64,000 bases of DNA from Effrenium voratum. Lineage: Eukaryota > Sar > Dinophyceae > Suessiales > Symbiodiniaceae. The notes below the pieces were generated by a model. That model made no database searches. It was not told where the DNA came from and worked only from the letters and a program-made list of their open reading frames with translations. Location of the stretch: contig CAUJNA010000447.1 of the NCBI GenBank assembly GCA_963377175.1, positions 302,056 through 366,055 on the forward strand, in the 5' to 3' direction. Below are positions 54,901 through 64,000 of the stretch, piece after piece; within the stretch, counting starts at the first letter, position 1, and each line of letters opens with the position of its first letter. The translations under genes and the position numbers were made by a program.

Positions 54901-57900
54901 CTGGCCGGAATTGTCCCTTAACCTCCAGTTGCCCGGATTTTGAGGGCGTGACTCACTTGAGCCGGGTTTCCGCAGATCTCAACTGAGCTTCCGACTCGGA
55001 GGCGTCCACGGAGGTGATGGGAGTGCACCGAGCCTCTCGGGTACATGCTAGGCCCAGGCTTGCCAGAGATCTGCAATGGGTGTGTGGCTTCTTGAAGGTC
55101 GGACCCCCTAAAATGGATTTCGGTTGTGTGTTGTGGTGTCCCCCCCCAAAAAAGAGGTACCCTCACGTGATATGTTCGTTTGTGAGAAAGCCTCTGATTA
55201 CATTGTAGCAAGGATCACAAAGGGCATTTGCTCGCTTGGCTTGCACGTACCATCCTAACCCTTCCAGGTCAATGTCGCGGCTCCTGCTTACCAGGGCGAG
55301 CAAGCAAAGGCCGTTGAAAAGCATGGGATCCTACAAACCCAGGTAGCAACAACTGAGTAACAAGTTCAACTACTGTAACACATTTCTCCTATGAACCCGT
55401 AAGTATGGGCAATCTAAGTGTAGGATCAAGCTCCTAGCAAAGCTGGGTGAGACTCATGTCAAAGAGCCGGGGTGGGCTGCTGCATGCTTTCCCTGACGCT
55501 TTTTGTTCGCCAAGCGAAGTTCGGATCGAAGCATCCGGGGCGCAAACATGCACAAAGCAGCGATTCCAAACAGGCAACTGCCACGCATCCAAATGGAAGA
55601 AACACAAAATGATTCCCATGGGCTGACAAGCAATTCCGTGGATGGTTCAACTTGTCATCAAGGAAAAAATCACATAAGGTCTCTACTCCAAAGCAAGAAC
55701 TATTGACTGCAAGTGCTGACACACAAGTTCACATCGGATAATACTAGGCCAGAGTACAAAAACAAATCTAGGGAAAAGGTTCTGTGGTGAGCTACTTCCC
55801 CCTCAACCCCCAGCCCCCAAGTACTAAACTTGACTTCGGACACTACTAAACCAATACTAAGCCAACAGATTCACCACCAGCCTCAATTGCAGCCATAAAT
55901 GGGGGCACCTCCAAAACAAACCCGGCTTTAACTGTGCATTCATATTTGAGCTTACTGTTACTTGCAAATAATAGGACACCTCTAATTGAAAAATTGAAGC
56001 TCAATCGTGCCTTGCCAATTTGAAGTGCGTCCAAAGAATGCTTCGAACGATTTGATTTGAACTCTTAATGTGTCATTGGATACGGCTTTGACCCTTTCCG
56101 TGCCCTTGCAAACCGGACCCCCTTTGTACTTGCCGGATCGGAGCGGGAGCATTTTCACCTTCCGGGCCTATTATTTGTGTGTTTTCCCCGAATAGTACAG
56201 GTATCAGGGGAGGTGAATAGAAGAATTGCTACGGGAAACGGGATACTCCAAACTTCAAACCATTGCCGTACTCAAAAATCAAACGCAACTTGCCATGTGC
56301 CAGTCGTATGATCAAGGCTGCAGTGCGCGACCTCTGGCTTTGCTTGACTGAGCCGAATTGGTTGGCAACGCAGGCATTCTACCCCACCCAAATGACGAGA
56401 AGTATAGTACTTAGTTTTGGCTACAAAGCTTTGCCGTCTGCAACCTGGCTCAGATGTGTCATGTTCGACTAACATCGCTTCCCAGTGTTGAGTGCTTTTC
56501 CGGTTCCCGTGTCCTCGTCTTTCGTGGAGCCCTAAGGGCTCGGACCAAGATATCAACGTCCGCAAGCATTGCCACAAATAACAAGGGAACCATCAAACAC
56601 CCTGTCAGATTCCGAAATTCCCCGTCGCCTGGGGGTTGGCCTCGTGCCGTAAGAGTCGGCGCAGCTCCCCATCGGCGCTCCAAACCTCGATTGAGCAGCT
56701 GACCAAAAAACAGCCGCGCGAGAAAGTGAGCCGCCGCCAAAATCCGCATGTGCCAAGCTGGAATGTCTCTGAATCCTTCCTTTTAAAGACTCGCCCTCGG
56801 TTTTTTGAGGGGTTTGGTCGTGTAAGTGTTGTGGTCTCTTCCGTAGTCTTCCCGTGATCTCCCTGTAGTCTTTCCGTTGTATTCCTGTAGTCTTCCCATC
56901 ATCTTCCGGTCACTTCTCATCTATCGCAATTCAGAAGAATTGCAACAATTTGCAAAACAAAGAGAGAAACACAAGCACTTTGGTTAGGCGTCGTCTGGCC
57001 TTCGTTTCAAGACGGCCTCGCGCCCTACAAAAAAAAACAAAAAACAATCAGTACCACTATCTTGAAAGACTCACCATCGTGTCTGTTTGTTTTACCCTCA
57101 TCCCTTGTAATCCTTTAGTGGCAGCACGCATTCACACGCGGTGGGATGTGTCAAAGAGGATACATGTTCTGAAACGCTGGTCCCAAAAGTGCTGTCAAAC
57201 GGCAACTCTTCTGATCTGTAGATCACAGGGCTGAGCCAGAAGAAATGCACACGCATCCCACAAGCAAGCAAGTCTGGTTTCCAGGCCAATGTCTGACGAC
57301 AAATGATTGAACGGCACACATTATGTTTTGGTCAACATGTCAACAAAGTCACTCAGAAGGCGACACCTAAAGAACCCCTTTGATACAACCATCACCCACG
57401 CAAATGTCCAAAACACGACCCAGCCAAACACAACCACACGCGATGCTCTACTACAATTTGTTGATACCAGTAAAGCGGCGGAACTGGGAGGCGGAAACTT
57501 CAAACGTATATGAACTATAGTTTGGAGCACGCTTCTATTCCCCTTCCCTCCCTCCCTCCCTCCCTCCCTCCCTCTCTCTCTCTCTCTCTGTGTCTCTCCT
57601 CTGTCTCTCTCTCCCTCTCTGACTCTCTTTGCGCCTTCCTCTAGCGTCGACCCACTGAAAGTCGCAGAGGGTTTACCTTTAAATGACCATGCAACAATAA
57701 CACAAGCTTTTTGAGGTCGACAACCCGAAAGTCAACAGAGGTTGGCACAAGCAAAGTGAAACCCGGAAAAACAATCAGACACAAAAACCAGTTTTTGCGG
57801 GTCGACACGGTCAACGTGCTTTTGGAAGGTTGCGAAGCAGTGCGAGTGGCGGTGCCAATGGGCCCGGCTCCGACCCGATCCGCACGCGTCCCGAGACCAC

Positions 57901-60900
57901 CGACGCGAAAGAGGTGCCTTTACGCACATGCCGACTAGTCGAATTCACGCGAAGTTTCTGCTCATTCCTATTCCCCAGTTCTCGCAATGTTCAGCTTTTT
58001 CATGGCTGCTTTTGCATGCCAACATGTTTATCAGAGATGCACGCTACGGACTTCCTGGGAGTAAAGGCCCGTGGCGCAATGCCAGTGCACCCTTGAGGCC
58101 AACCCTCGAGGGAGGTCGTGGGTAGAAAAAAGGGATCATACCTGCACCCTTCACAACACCCACCTATTTTTCTTTGATGTTTGAAACTAGTATAGACGAC
58201 GTTGTGTAGTCCGAAATGCAGTTTCCCCGGCCCCATAAGCACCTCCACCAAACAGAGCAAACAATGCAATTGACACCGAAGCCGCCAAGCCTCGCTTTCT
58301 GAGTGGATTGGCCAAACAAATAAGTATCTGCTTAATCTTCCAAACAAGTACTCCCAAACGACAAAGTCCTTGCATTTTTGCGTTTTCCTTGAAAACCCGC
58401 AGCCTGCCAATAAAAACAGCGCAACGGAGGGTCCTGGCAGGGTCCTTGCAACTGAGCCTTCCCCACTGGCACACTGCGCCCAAGTCTCTCCTAAAACTGC
58501 TTTGCTTTGAGTGCCACCGCGGACGCAACCCCCCATGGCACATCGCAGGATACAAGGCACCTAAACGCACTTTAAGCATAATATATATCTACGTACGAGT
58601 AGGAAGGCAATCCCCATGGCACATCACATGCCAGCTTGGATGTTTGCACGCCAATATGAAGGCAATTCCAATGGCACATTACACGGGCAACAACAAGTTC
58701 ATGCGCCAGTAGGAAGGCAATCCCCATGGCACCTGCAAAACAACACACATCTCGAAAAATCTGTCCGAAGCACAAAGATGAAGGCAACCCCCATGGCACA
58801 TCGCAGAAGCAACCGCAACGTGTCTCCAAAAACTGCTTTGTTTGAGCGCCACGACGGACTCAATCTCTATGGTACATCGCGTATTGCAAGGCACTTGTTA
58901 GCAGCTAAAGAGCTGGAAAAAGGTGGAATTGTTTGGCAAGTTTTCTCTGGTAAAAACAAGTCCAAGAACGAGTCCAAAAAGAAAGAGAACATACAGCCGC
59001 AACCCACCTACGCCGTGGCCTATGCAGGGCGCTGCTGCAAAAAGAGTTGCGGAGGGCGCTGTTGCAGGGTGCTGCTGCAAAAAGAGTTGCGCAGGGTGCT
59101 GTTGCAGGGTGCTGCTGCAGGGTGTTGCTGCAGGCCGAGACTCAGAGTTGCGCATTTTGCTGTTGCAGGGTGCTGCTGAGGGAAGGTGTTTTCCATGTGT
59201 GCCAATGCGCTCGCCCTACCCAAAAGACCTCAACTAAATCTCAGGGCACCACGTTCAGCATGTATTTCTCTACAACAGCTGTCTCTTGAAAACATGCTGA
59301 ACCCAACGCCACTGGCACACCGAGTTGCAACGACCCTACCGGATGCAGTTCGTGTGCGTATTACACACAAAGAAACAAAAACAAAAACATGCCACCGAAA
59401 CCGAACGCGACGACTTTCTCACATGGGAGTATAAAGTCCAGGACCTTGGGAAGTGAGAAGCCTCCCAAAACCAATGAACTGCCCTCTGGGGTCGCAGGCC
59501 CTCAGGCAATCACCGCTGGAAGCCAAAAGCTTCTGACTTAGCCAGCGAAGCCTGGCTCGCTAGGCGAAAAGAGTGGGGGGGGGGATCTGCATTGTTGCCG
59601 AGCCATTTCCCTTTGTGCAACCTAAAGCGGCGATCGTTTTAATGGAAACCACCGGTAAACTGATCAACCTTTGATTTGGGGAAATCCAGTGACCCCTGTT
59701 GTGTGCTTCGCGTCTGAGAAATCATGTCACCATTCTGCTCCATGCCAGTATCTGGCAAAGTGTGATGGCAACTGACCGGCTCTTGTCAAACGTTTGCCAA
59801 ACGAAGTATGGATCTAAGGAAACCCACACACCGAGCTTTATTCTGAGTATCCGTTTCATAGCTTCATGATGATGCCAGCCTGGATGGATTCATTGGGATT
59901 TTGTGGTAGCCATTGCTGCTGAAACAAGGATGTTCAGTTTCAGTCATTGGTGGTCCATTTGTTGAGTTGTATGGGGTCAAATTGTCTGGCAAACACTCGA
60001 ATCTGAATATGGGAGCGTGTCACAACCCCTCCAACATGCTCTCTTCCCAAATGTCCGTCGCACGAGACACACACAGACACACAAGTTACGTCGAAAGGAC
60101 ATCTTGGGACCAGTCCGCCCAGACTTAAGCACCGAGGTGATGCAACTTAAATCAGCCGTGTTCCGTGTTCCTCTTAAACGTTCTGTAAGACCAACTTTAA
60201 CAACCAATGAAGAAAGGTCATGCATAGGAACGTCAGACATGGGTAACGTGCGTAAACAATCATGTGTCTTGTGAGCTTATTTTTTTTAGTTGACTTAATA
60301 TCGGGGCACTTTTTTGAGGGCCAGGGTGGAACAAAACAAAGTGCAGCGAAAACTTGAGATCCCTGGAAAGATGTTGCATACGCCTGTGAGCTTAGGTAAG
60401 ATTCATGAGCTAGCAACGCCAGCAACACTACTCAGTTGCCCCTCTAAGTTAACCTAGATATAAAAGGTGATCACCTTTAGGGAGGACATGACTAAACATG
60501 CTCCAAATTACTGACACCAAAAGGTCGATTCATCCGGTCGCCTCGATCTATCTTAACAAGGCCCGAAGTCGAAGGCCGAACATGACAGAAGCGGCTCGTC
60601 GTTCTTTGGTGGTACCCCTTTTGTTGTATCGGTTTTATTGTTCAAGGAACACCAAAAGGACACCCGACACCAATTTCTTGGGGGCCAAATCCTAACGAAG
60701 ACCCGCCCTTGGCCTGAGACCCTGCCAACACCCAATGGCAACCTGCCTGGTCGGCGGGTAGTAGTGTGGCAACCTGGTGGAGCTCTGAACTTCCTTGGCA
60801 CGCTTTCACCCATGGCTTGATACGGCAACTACCAGCACCTGGGTGAGTTGCAAATCAACCAACTTGAAATCAGGGACACCCCCGAACAAAGGAAGCTTCA

Positions 60901-63900
60901 TGGACAAGGTCGCAAACTACATTTTGCTCAGAAGCATCATGAGTGAGCCTTCTCTCAGAGCCAACTACAAGCGGACCTAAGTAAAGTCCTAGGATATGGA
61001 TGTTCAAGTGCCATGCAGAAAATGGCGCGATTTGACCGGCACCAGTTCAACATACCACAGGGGTCGCGGCAAGCAGCACACAAGCCTTCTATAACCTGTG
61101 CATCGTCAATGGTGCTGCGGCAGAACAACATAGCCTAGCCATTTGTTCTGTTTCTGTTGCTCGAACAACTGAATTCATGCAAGCTCCTTGAGTTATTGAG
61201 CACTTCTGGAACAGTTGAATGCGATTCCAAAAAGAGCAACACGATCCCAACAGCTGATCAGCAATATTGTTGACACAGGCCAATCTTGCATATGGCTAAA
61301 AGCATGGACGTAGCACAAAACAATGTGTGTGTGTGACGTTTGCCGCCACGGGTCAATATGAGGAAACCGAAACAAGCTATCCGGACGCACTGCTATGTGG
61401 ATAACTACGTGACCACCTACGGCCACTTGTCAGGACACGCTGCCATGTCATGTCGTCAAAGCTGCTTGCCGCCCTCACCCCATTCTCTGACAGCCAGCAG
61501 AAGGCGACACAATCGCAACTGCGTTTCAACACCAGTGACACAAGTCCGTCTTCAATTCCTATTGTCTTGGGCTCACTCACCACGTTCCAATCATGATTCA
61601 GTGATTCGCTCGAAGTCGCTGTGCGGGCTTGCAACTTTGAACCTTGCAAGATTCAGTTTCTCAGGGACCCCATTCATGAACGGCACGATGCAGCCTGCCC
61701 CTTTGAACCGCCCAGGTTTGTCTGTGTCAACAATAGGTACTCAAAACGGAACCCTAGAATGGACGAACTGAGCTGAGCGGCTGTGGCTCCTTCCACCCCC
61801 ACAGTCAGCAGCTCCACAAAGTTGGAGGCCTCAGGCAAAAAAACATCGGCAAGTCCATGGAGGCGGTATTTTTTGAGGCTTGGTACAGGTTGGTGTAAAG
61901 GAGAAACAGCAGAAACAGCTTTTTGAGGGTGTTGGTTCAAAGCAAAAACAAAAGGAACACAACTTTTTGGGCCCCAATCCCTATTTGGACGTTTTTGAAG
62001 ACGGCAGTCTGCAAGAGTTCTGCAGCGCGTTGGGGCAGCCGACAAAAAAACCTGAAAAATGCTGGTCCCTCAAAGCTTCCCAACAAACACTGTGGTCATC
62101 CTGACAACTCTCAGGTAAGCTGGTATAATGCTGGATATGTTCAATATATAATATATATACACATATCCAGATGGCAACCCCCAACAAACGCAGAAGCTCA
62201 CCAACAGGAACATGAAAGACACTCATCCCAGCAGCGGAATCTCTTGCTGGCAAACCGCTCTCAAAGGAGTTTGATCGAAAATCAGTACCAAATCGCCAGC
62301 AGCGGATGCCTGATATATTTGGTCCCTTGTCAAATGGAAACTTGGTCAGGAGGCAGAAACACGGGCATTCATATATGTAATATATGTAGACAAGTAGTCT
62401 GGCAACAAGTATGTCCTCGGAAGTGGATAGGACCGCTGCGTCGTTGATTTACTTGGGCCACGCAGTTATTAAAATATGTCAAGGTTCAAACAGTTTCCGC
62501 ACGATCCCCAGCAGGCAAATACGAGACAGTTTCGCAAACACTGACAGGATGAGCATCCTGATAGTCACTGGCCAGGTCATCCAGGGTGTGATGACATCCC
62601 GCTATCTTGCAAGCCTCTCCCGAAAGACTCCTCTCAGCATTCCTGCATGCAGTGAGGGAACAAACTCTCGGGATGTTCCGGCCATCGTCCCCGTCAAAAA
62701 AGGGAATCATGGCCGGAGGGTGGCCTATACTCTGAAGCTAAGCTCTATGAACCATGGCCAATTCCAAGTCTTCCAGGTCGGCCGTTCCCGAAAAGATGTC
62801 CATGTACATGTGCAGGGATGGATCTGTGTCCTTAGATTGAGCCAAATAAATCCCATACTGTGGATGCAATCCATTTCGCACCGGGGCTTTGGCGTCAAGC
62901 CGACGGGTCAAACATTGTCCCTCAACGGTTTTAGTCGAGCAAGGCTTGTTTAACTCCAGCTGGAAAACCCATCGTACTGACCCATCCAATGTAAAAAGCA
63001 AGCTTTGTTGGAGGAACCGTCTTGCACCGGCTCAAACAAAGCGGTACATATGTTCTGGCCATCTGAGCAACGCTCATAAGGCCAATGGTTGTTTCTACGT
63101 TATACCCAAAAGCGACGCCACAAGTCGTCTGGCATTTGCCAGATTGGCACATGGTTGTGGACAAGTATGCTTTCCGTGATCCCAAGCTGGGATTCCTCAT
63201 CACTTTCATTTCGAACATCTTCCCAAGCCACAGAAAATGGCAACCTCAAAATCACCAGCACTCACCCAACATCAACAGCTGTCCAAACGGGTGTGTGGCA
63301 AATAATATCGGGGCACCTAGCTGGCTTCCCTAAAAACCAACCTGAAAAGGGCACCCTCAACACGACCTGCAAATATGGATGGGCGGTCTCGATTTTGTTA
63401 AGCCCCGTTTTAGTTTGTTATGAAGATACTTCAAAGGGAACTTTCAACCCTTGGTGTGGTCGCAAAAACTGACTGGGTTTTGCAGCCACCTGCTAAAAAT
63501 GAACAGAACCTAGCAGCCAAAAAGGCAACAACATGCCAATAACAGTGAAGTCCCCTTTAAACCATCAAACAAAATGGTGGTCCTGTTGGTTTCCTGATAC
63601 AAACCACCTAAAGAAAACTGCGGCTTTGGGTTTCTTTCCACGAATCAACATTACAAGACTTAAACAAGTCTTGAACACCGACTAACCTCCCAACATCTCC
63701 CAACTAAAGGGGAAACCCCCAAAAAAGGACCCCAAACAATGACAAAGAAGGGAAACAAAAAACAAAAACAAAGGGAAACTCAACTGGAGGGAAACCAACC
63801 ACCAGACCAAAAGGGGAAACCAACTCCACTCCACTCCGGAGACTCGGATCGGACCGTCGTCGTCTCGAAGATCTCCGCGCCTCGGGGATGAAGGAGCTGC

Positions 63901-64000
63901 AGGCGATCAGAAGTTGCCGGCTCTGCGGGCTCCACTGCACCGCCTGCGGGTTCTGACCCGAGCGGCGCGGGTTCGGCCCGTGGGTCACATGGGTGGTCAA
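51901..64000 (-). CDS. WD40-repeat protein, partial, multi-exon
   Basis: Several minus-strand exons have WD40-blade character: NPQAVQWSPQSRQLLIA (63881-64000), VWSADGELRRLLRHE (56641-56685), TPITSVDASESEAQL (54957-55035) and AFDLGQPLSDVAYGPN (53404-53453), with weaker candidates at 61788-61829 and 51901-51981. WD40 proteins form beta-propeller scaffolds; a role cannot be named. Boundaries follow the same AG|..|GC/GT rules as the proven genes. Phases do not chain between most of these exons, so others are missing. More than one gene is possible, and 51901-51981 may instead be a 5' exon of the HCF101-like gene. The 5' end lies outside the window. Confidence 0.45.
52017..52108. repeat. Inverted repeat, GGGGAGGGAGCCC arms
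   Basis: GGGGACGGGGAGGGAGCCC faces GGGCTCCCTTCCCCTCCCC across a 35-base loop. Confidence 0.75.
53060..53175. repeat. MITE-like repeat, ATATGGGTATGTCT family, best copy
   Basis: Left end ATATGGGTATGTCTGTTG, right end complementary to ATATGGGCGTGTCTTTTG, with TTGAGGGTACC and GGGGAACACCAAAAGG inside. Related ends occur near 10796, 30470, 32607, 44067, 54232 and 60640. Confidence 0.8.
53404..53453 (-). CDS. WD40-like exon
   Basis: AFDLGQPLSDVAYGPN between TTGCCAG and a GC donor (CAG|GCGCCC). An overlapping plus reading (IRERLAEVESLARSG) with GCAG/GT signals at 53391-53508 is the alternative. Confidence 0.45.
54957..55035 (-). CDS. WD40-like exon
   Basis: ARCTPITSVDASESEAQL, then RSAETRL, ending in the window's best canonical donor (CAA|GTGAGT). 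It resembles 'pItsvd.S.d...L.Sa' of a blade. Confidence 0.5.
55036..56640. other. Intron or spacer
   Basis: No further exon could be supported. Contains a C-run repeat end near 55130 and a scrap of the ACCAATACTAA unit at 55845. Confidence 0.4.
56641..56685 (-). CDS. WD40-like exon
   Basis: Fifteen codons, VWSADGELRRLLRHE, between AATCGAG and a GC donor (GAG|GCCAAC). 'vWsadG.l...l.H' is the blade-end/turn pattern. The plus strand is also open (SIEQLTKKQPREK before GTGAGC), which keeps confidence moderate. Confidence 0.5.
57535..57625. repeat. CCCT/CT pyrimidine tract
   Basis: (CCCT)n followed by (CT)n. Confidence 0.95.
57650..57960. repeat. GTCGACC/GGTTGCGAAG repeat segment
   Basis: GGTCGACAACCCGAAAGTC, GGAAGGTTGCGAAGCAG and GTGCCAATGGGCCCG match the cluster at 17870-18490. 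The ORF reading VAVPMGP is shared by both, as expected for a repeat. Confidence 0.75.
58500..58885. repeat. Irregular tandem repeat, CCCCATGGCACATC
   Basis: About six units of GAAGGCAATCCCCATGGCAC type, with outer units carrying GCCACCGCGGACGCAAC and GCCACGACGGACTCAAT. Confidence 0.85.
59020..59185. repeat. Tandem repeat, GCTGCTGCAAAAAGAGTTG
   Basis: Units of GGGTGCTGTTGCAGGGTGC and AAAAAGAGTTGCGCAGGG, giving Cys-rich (plus) or Gln/Thr-rich (minus) translations with no domain. Confidence 0.9.
61788..61829 (-). CDS. Candidate 42-nt exon
   Basis: ASNFVELLTVGVEG between GCCTGAG and a GC donor (GGA|GCCACA), phase 0. A GA donor two bases earlier is possible. Confidence 0.35.
61830..63880. other. 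Spacer or intron
   Basis: A TTTTTGAGGG-family copy lies at 61870-61975 and another, inverted, at 63300-63480. No exon-like island was recognised. Confidence 0.35.
63881..64000 (-). CDS. WD40-like exon at window edge
   Basis: About 40 G/C-ending codons, with THGPNPRRSGQNPQ, AVQWSPQSRQLLIAC and SSFIPE, ending at a GC donor (GAG|GCGCGG). 'avqWSP.s..lLia' is the third-strand pattern of WD40 blades. The acceptor is outside the window. Confidence 0.6.

Larger units (their letters stand above)
57961..61787. other. Mostly repeats and spacer
   Basis: Beyond the tandem repeats at 58.5-59.2 kb it has a repeat-family copy end near 60640. No exon could be supported. Confidence 0.35.

Noticed and set aside
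58000..58560. 186-codon minus ORF
   Set aside because: Codon third positions are not G/C-biased, no domain is seen and it overlaps the CCCCATGGCACATC repeats.

Overview
This is nuclear DNA of a eukaryote, most likely a dinoflagellate and probably in or near the Symbiodiniaceae/Suessiales. No open reading frame longer than about 300 codons looks coding. Coding sense appears only as very short, G/C-ending islands (14-153 nt) on the minus strand. Each island is preceded by AG, and most are followed by GC or GA rather than GT. Non-GT donors, with AG|G at both exon edges, tiny exons and tandem same-strand genes, are established dinoflagellate traits. All exons were assembled by eye from splice signals, phase and family motifs, so terminal exons and some boundaries are uncertain. 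No rRNA, tRNA, CRISPR array or bacterial-type operon was seen.

Layout, all minus strand, read from high to low coordinates: (1) 64.0-51.9 kb, pieces of a WD40-repeat protein; (2) 50.5-38.3 kb, an HCF101/Mrp-type Fe-S cluster carrier P-loop ATPase with a C-terminal DUF971 domain, resolved into 16 exons (14 of them chained in phase) and including a 14-nt micro-exon; (3) 35.5-24.5 kb, exons of a second probable beta-propeller protein; (4) 23.0-18.9 kb, a short gene of unknown function with a plausible ATG exon and a stop-containing last exon; (5) 17.5-11.7 kb, a TPR protein; (6) 10.5-7.5 kb, a few unassigned exon candidates; (7) 6.4-0.15 kb, a glycosyltransferase family 25 (GT25) gene running off the left edge.

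The genes are functionally unrelated (plastid or mitochondrial Fe-S assembly, protein glycosylation, scaffolds). What they share is orientation and splicing style, as expected of a unidirectional dinoflagellate gene array rather than an operon.

Introns and spacers carry many short non-coding repeats: at least six MITE-like families with terminal inverted repeats, a 60-bp minisatellite flanked by direct repeats, a 222-bp tandem duplication, a large intronic hairpin near 46.1 kb and long microsatellites. No transposase, reverse transcriptase or integrase fragment was recognised.
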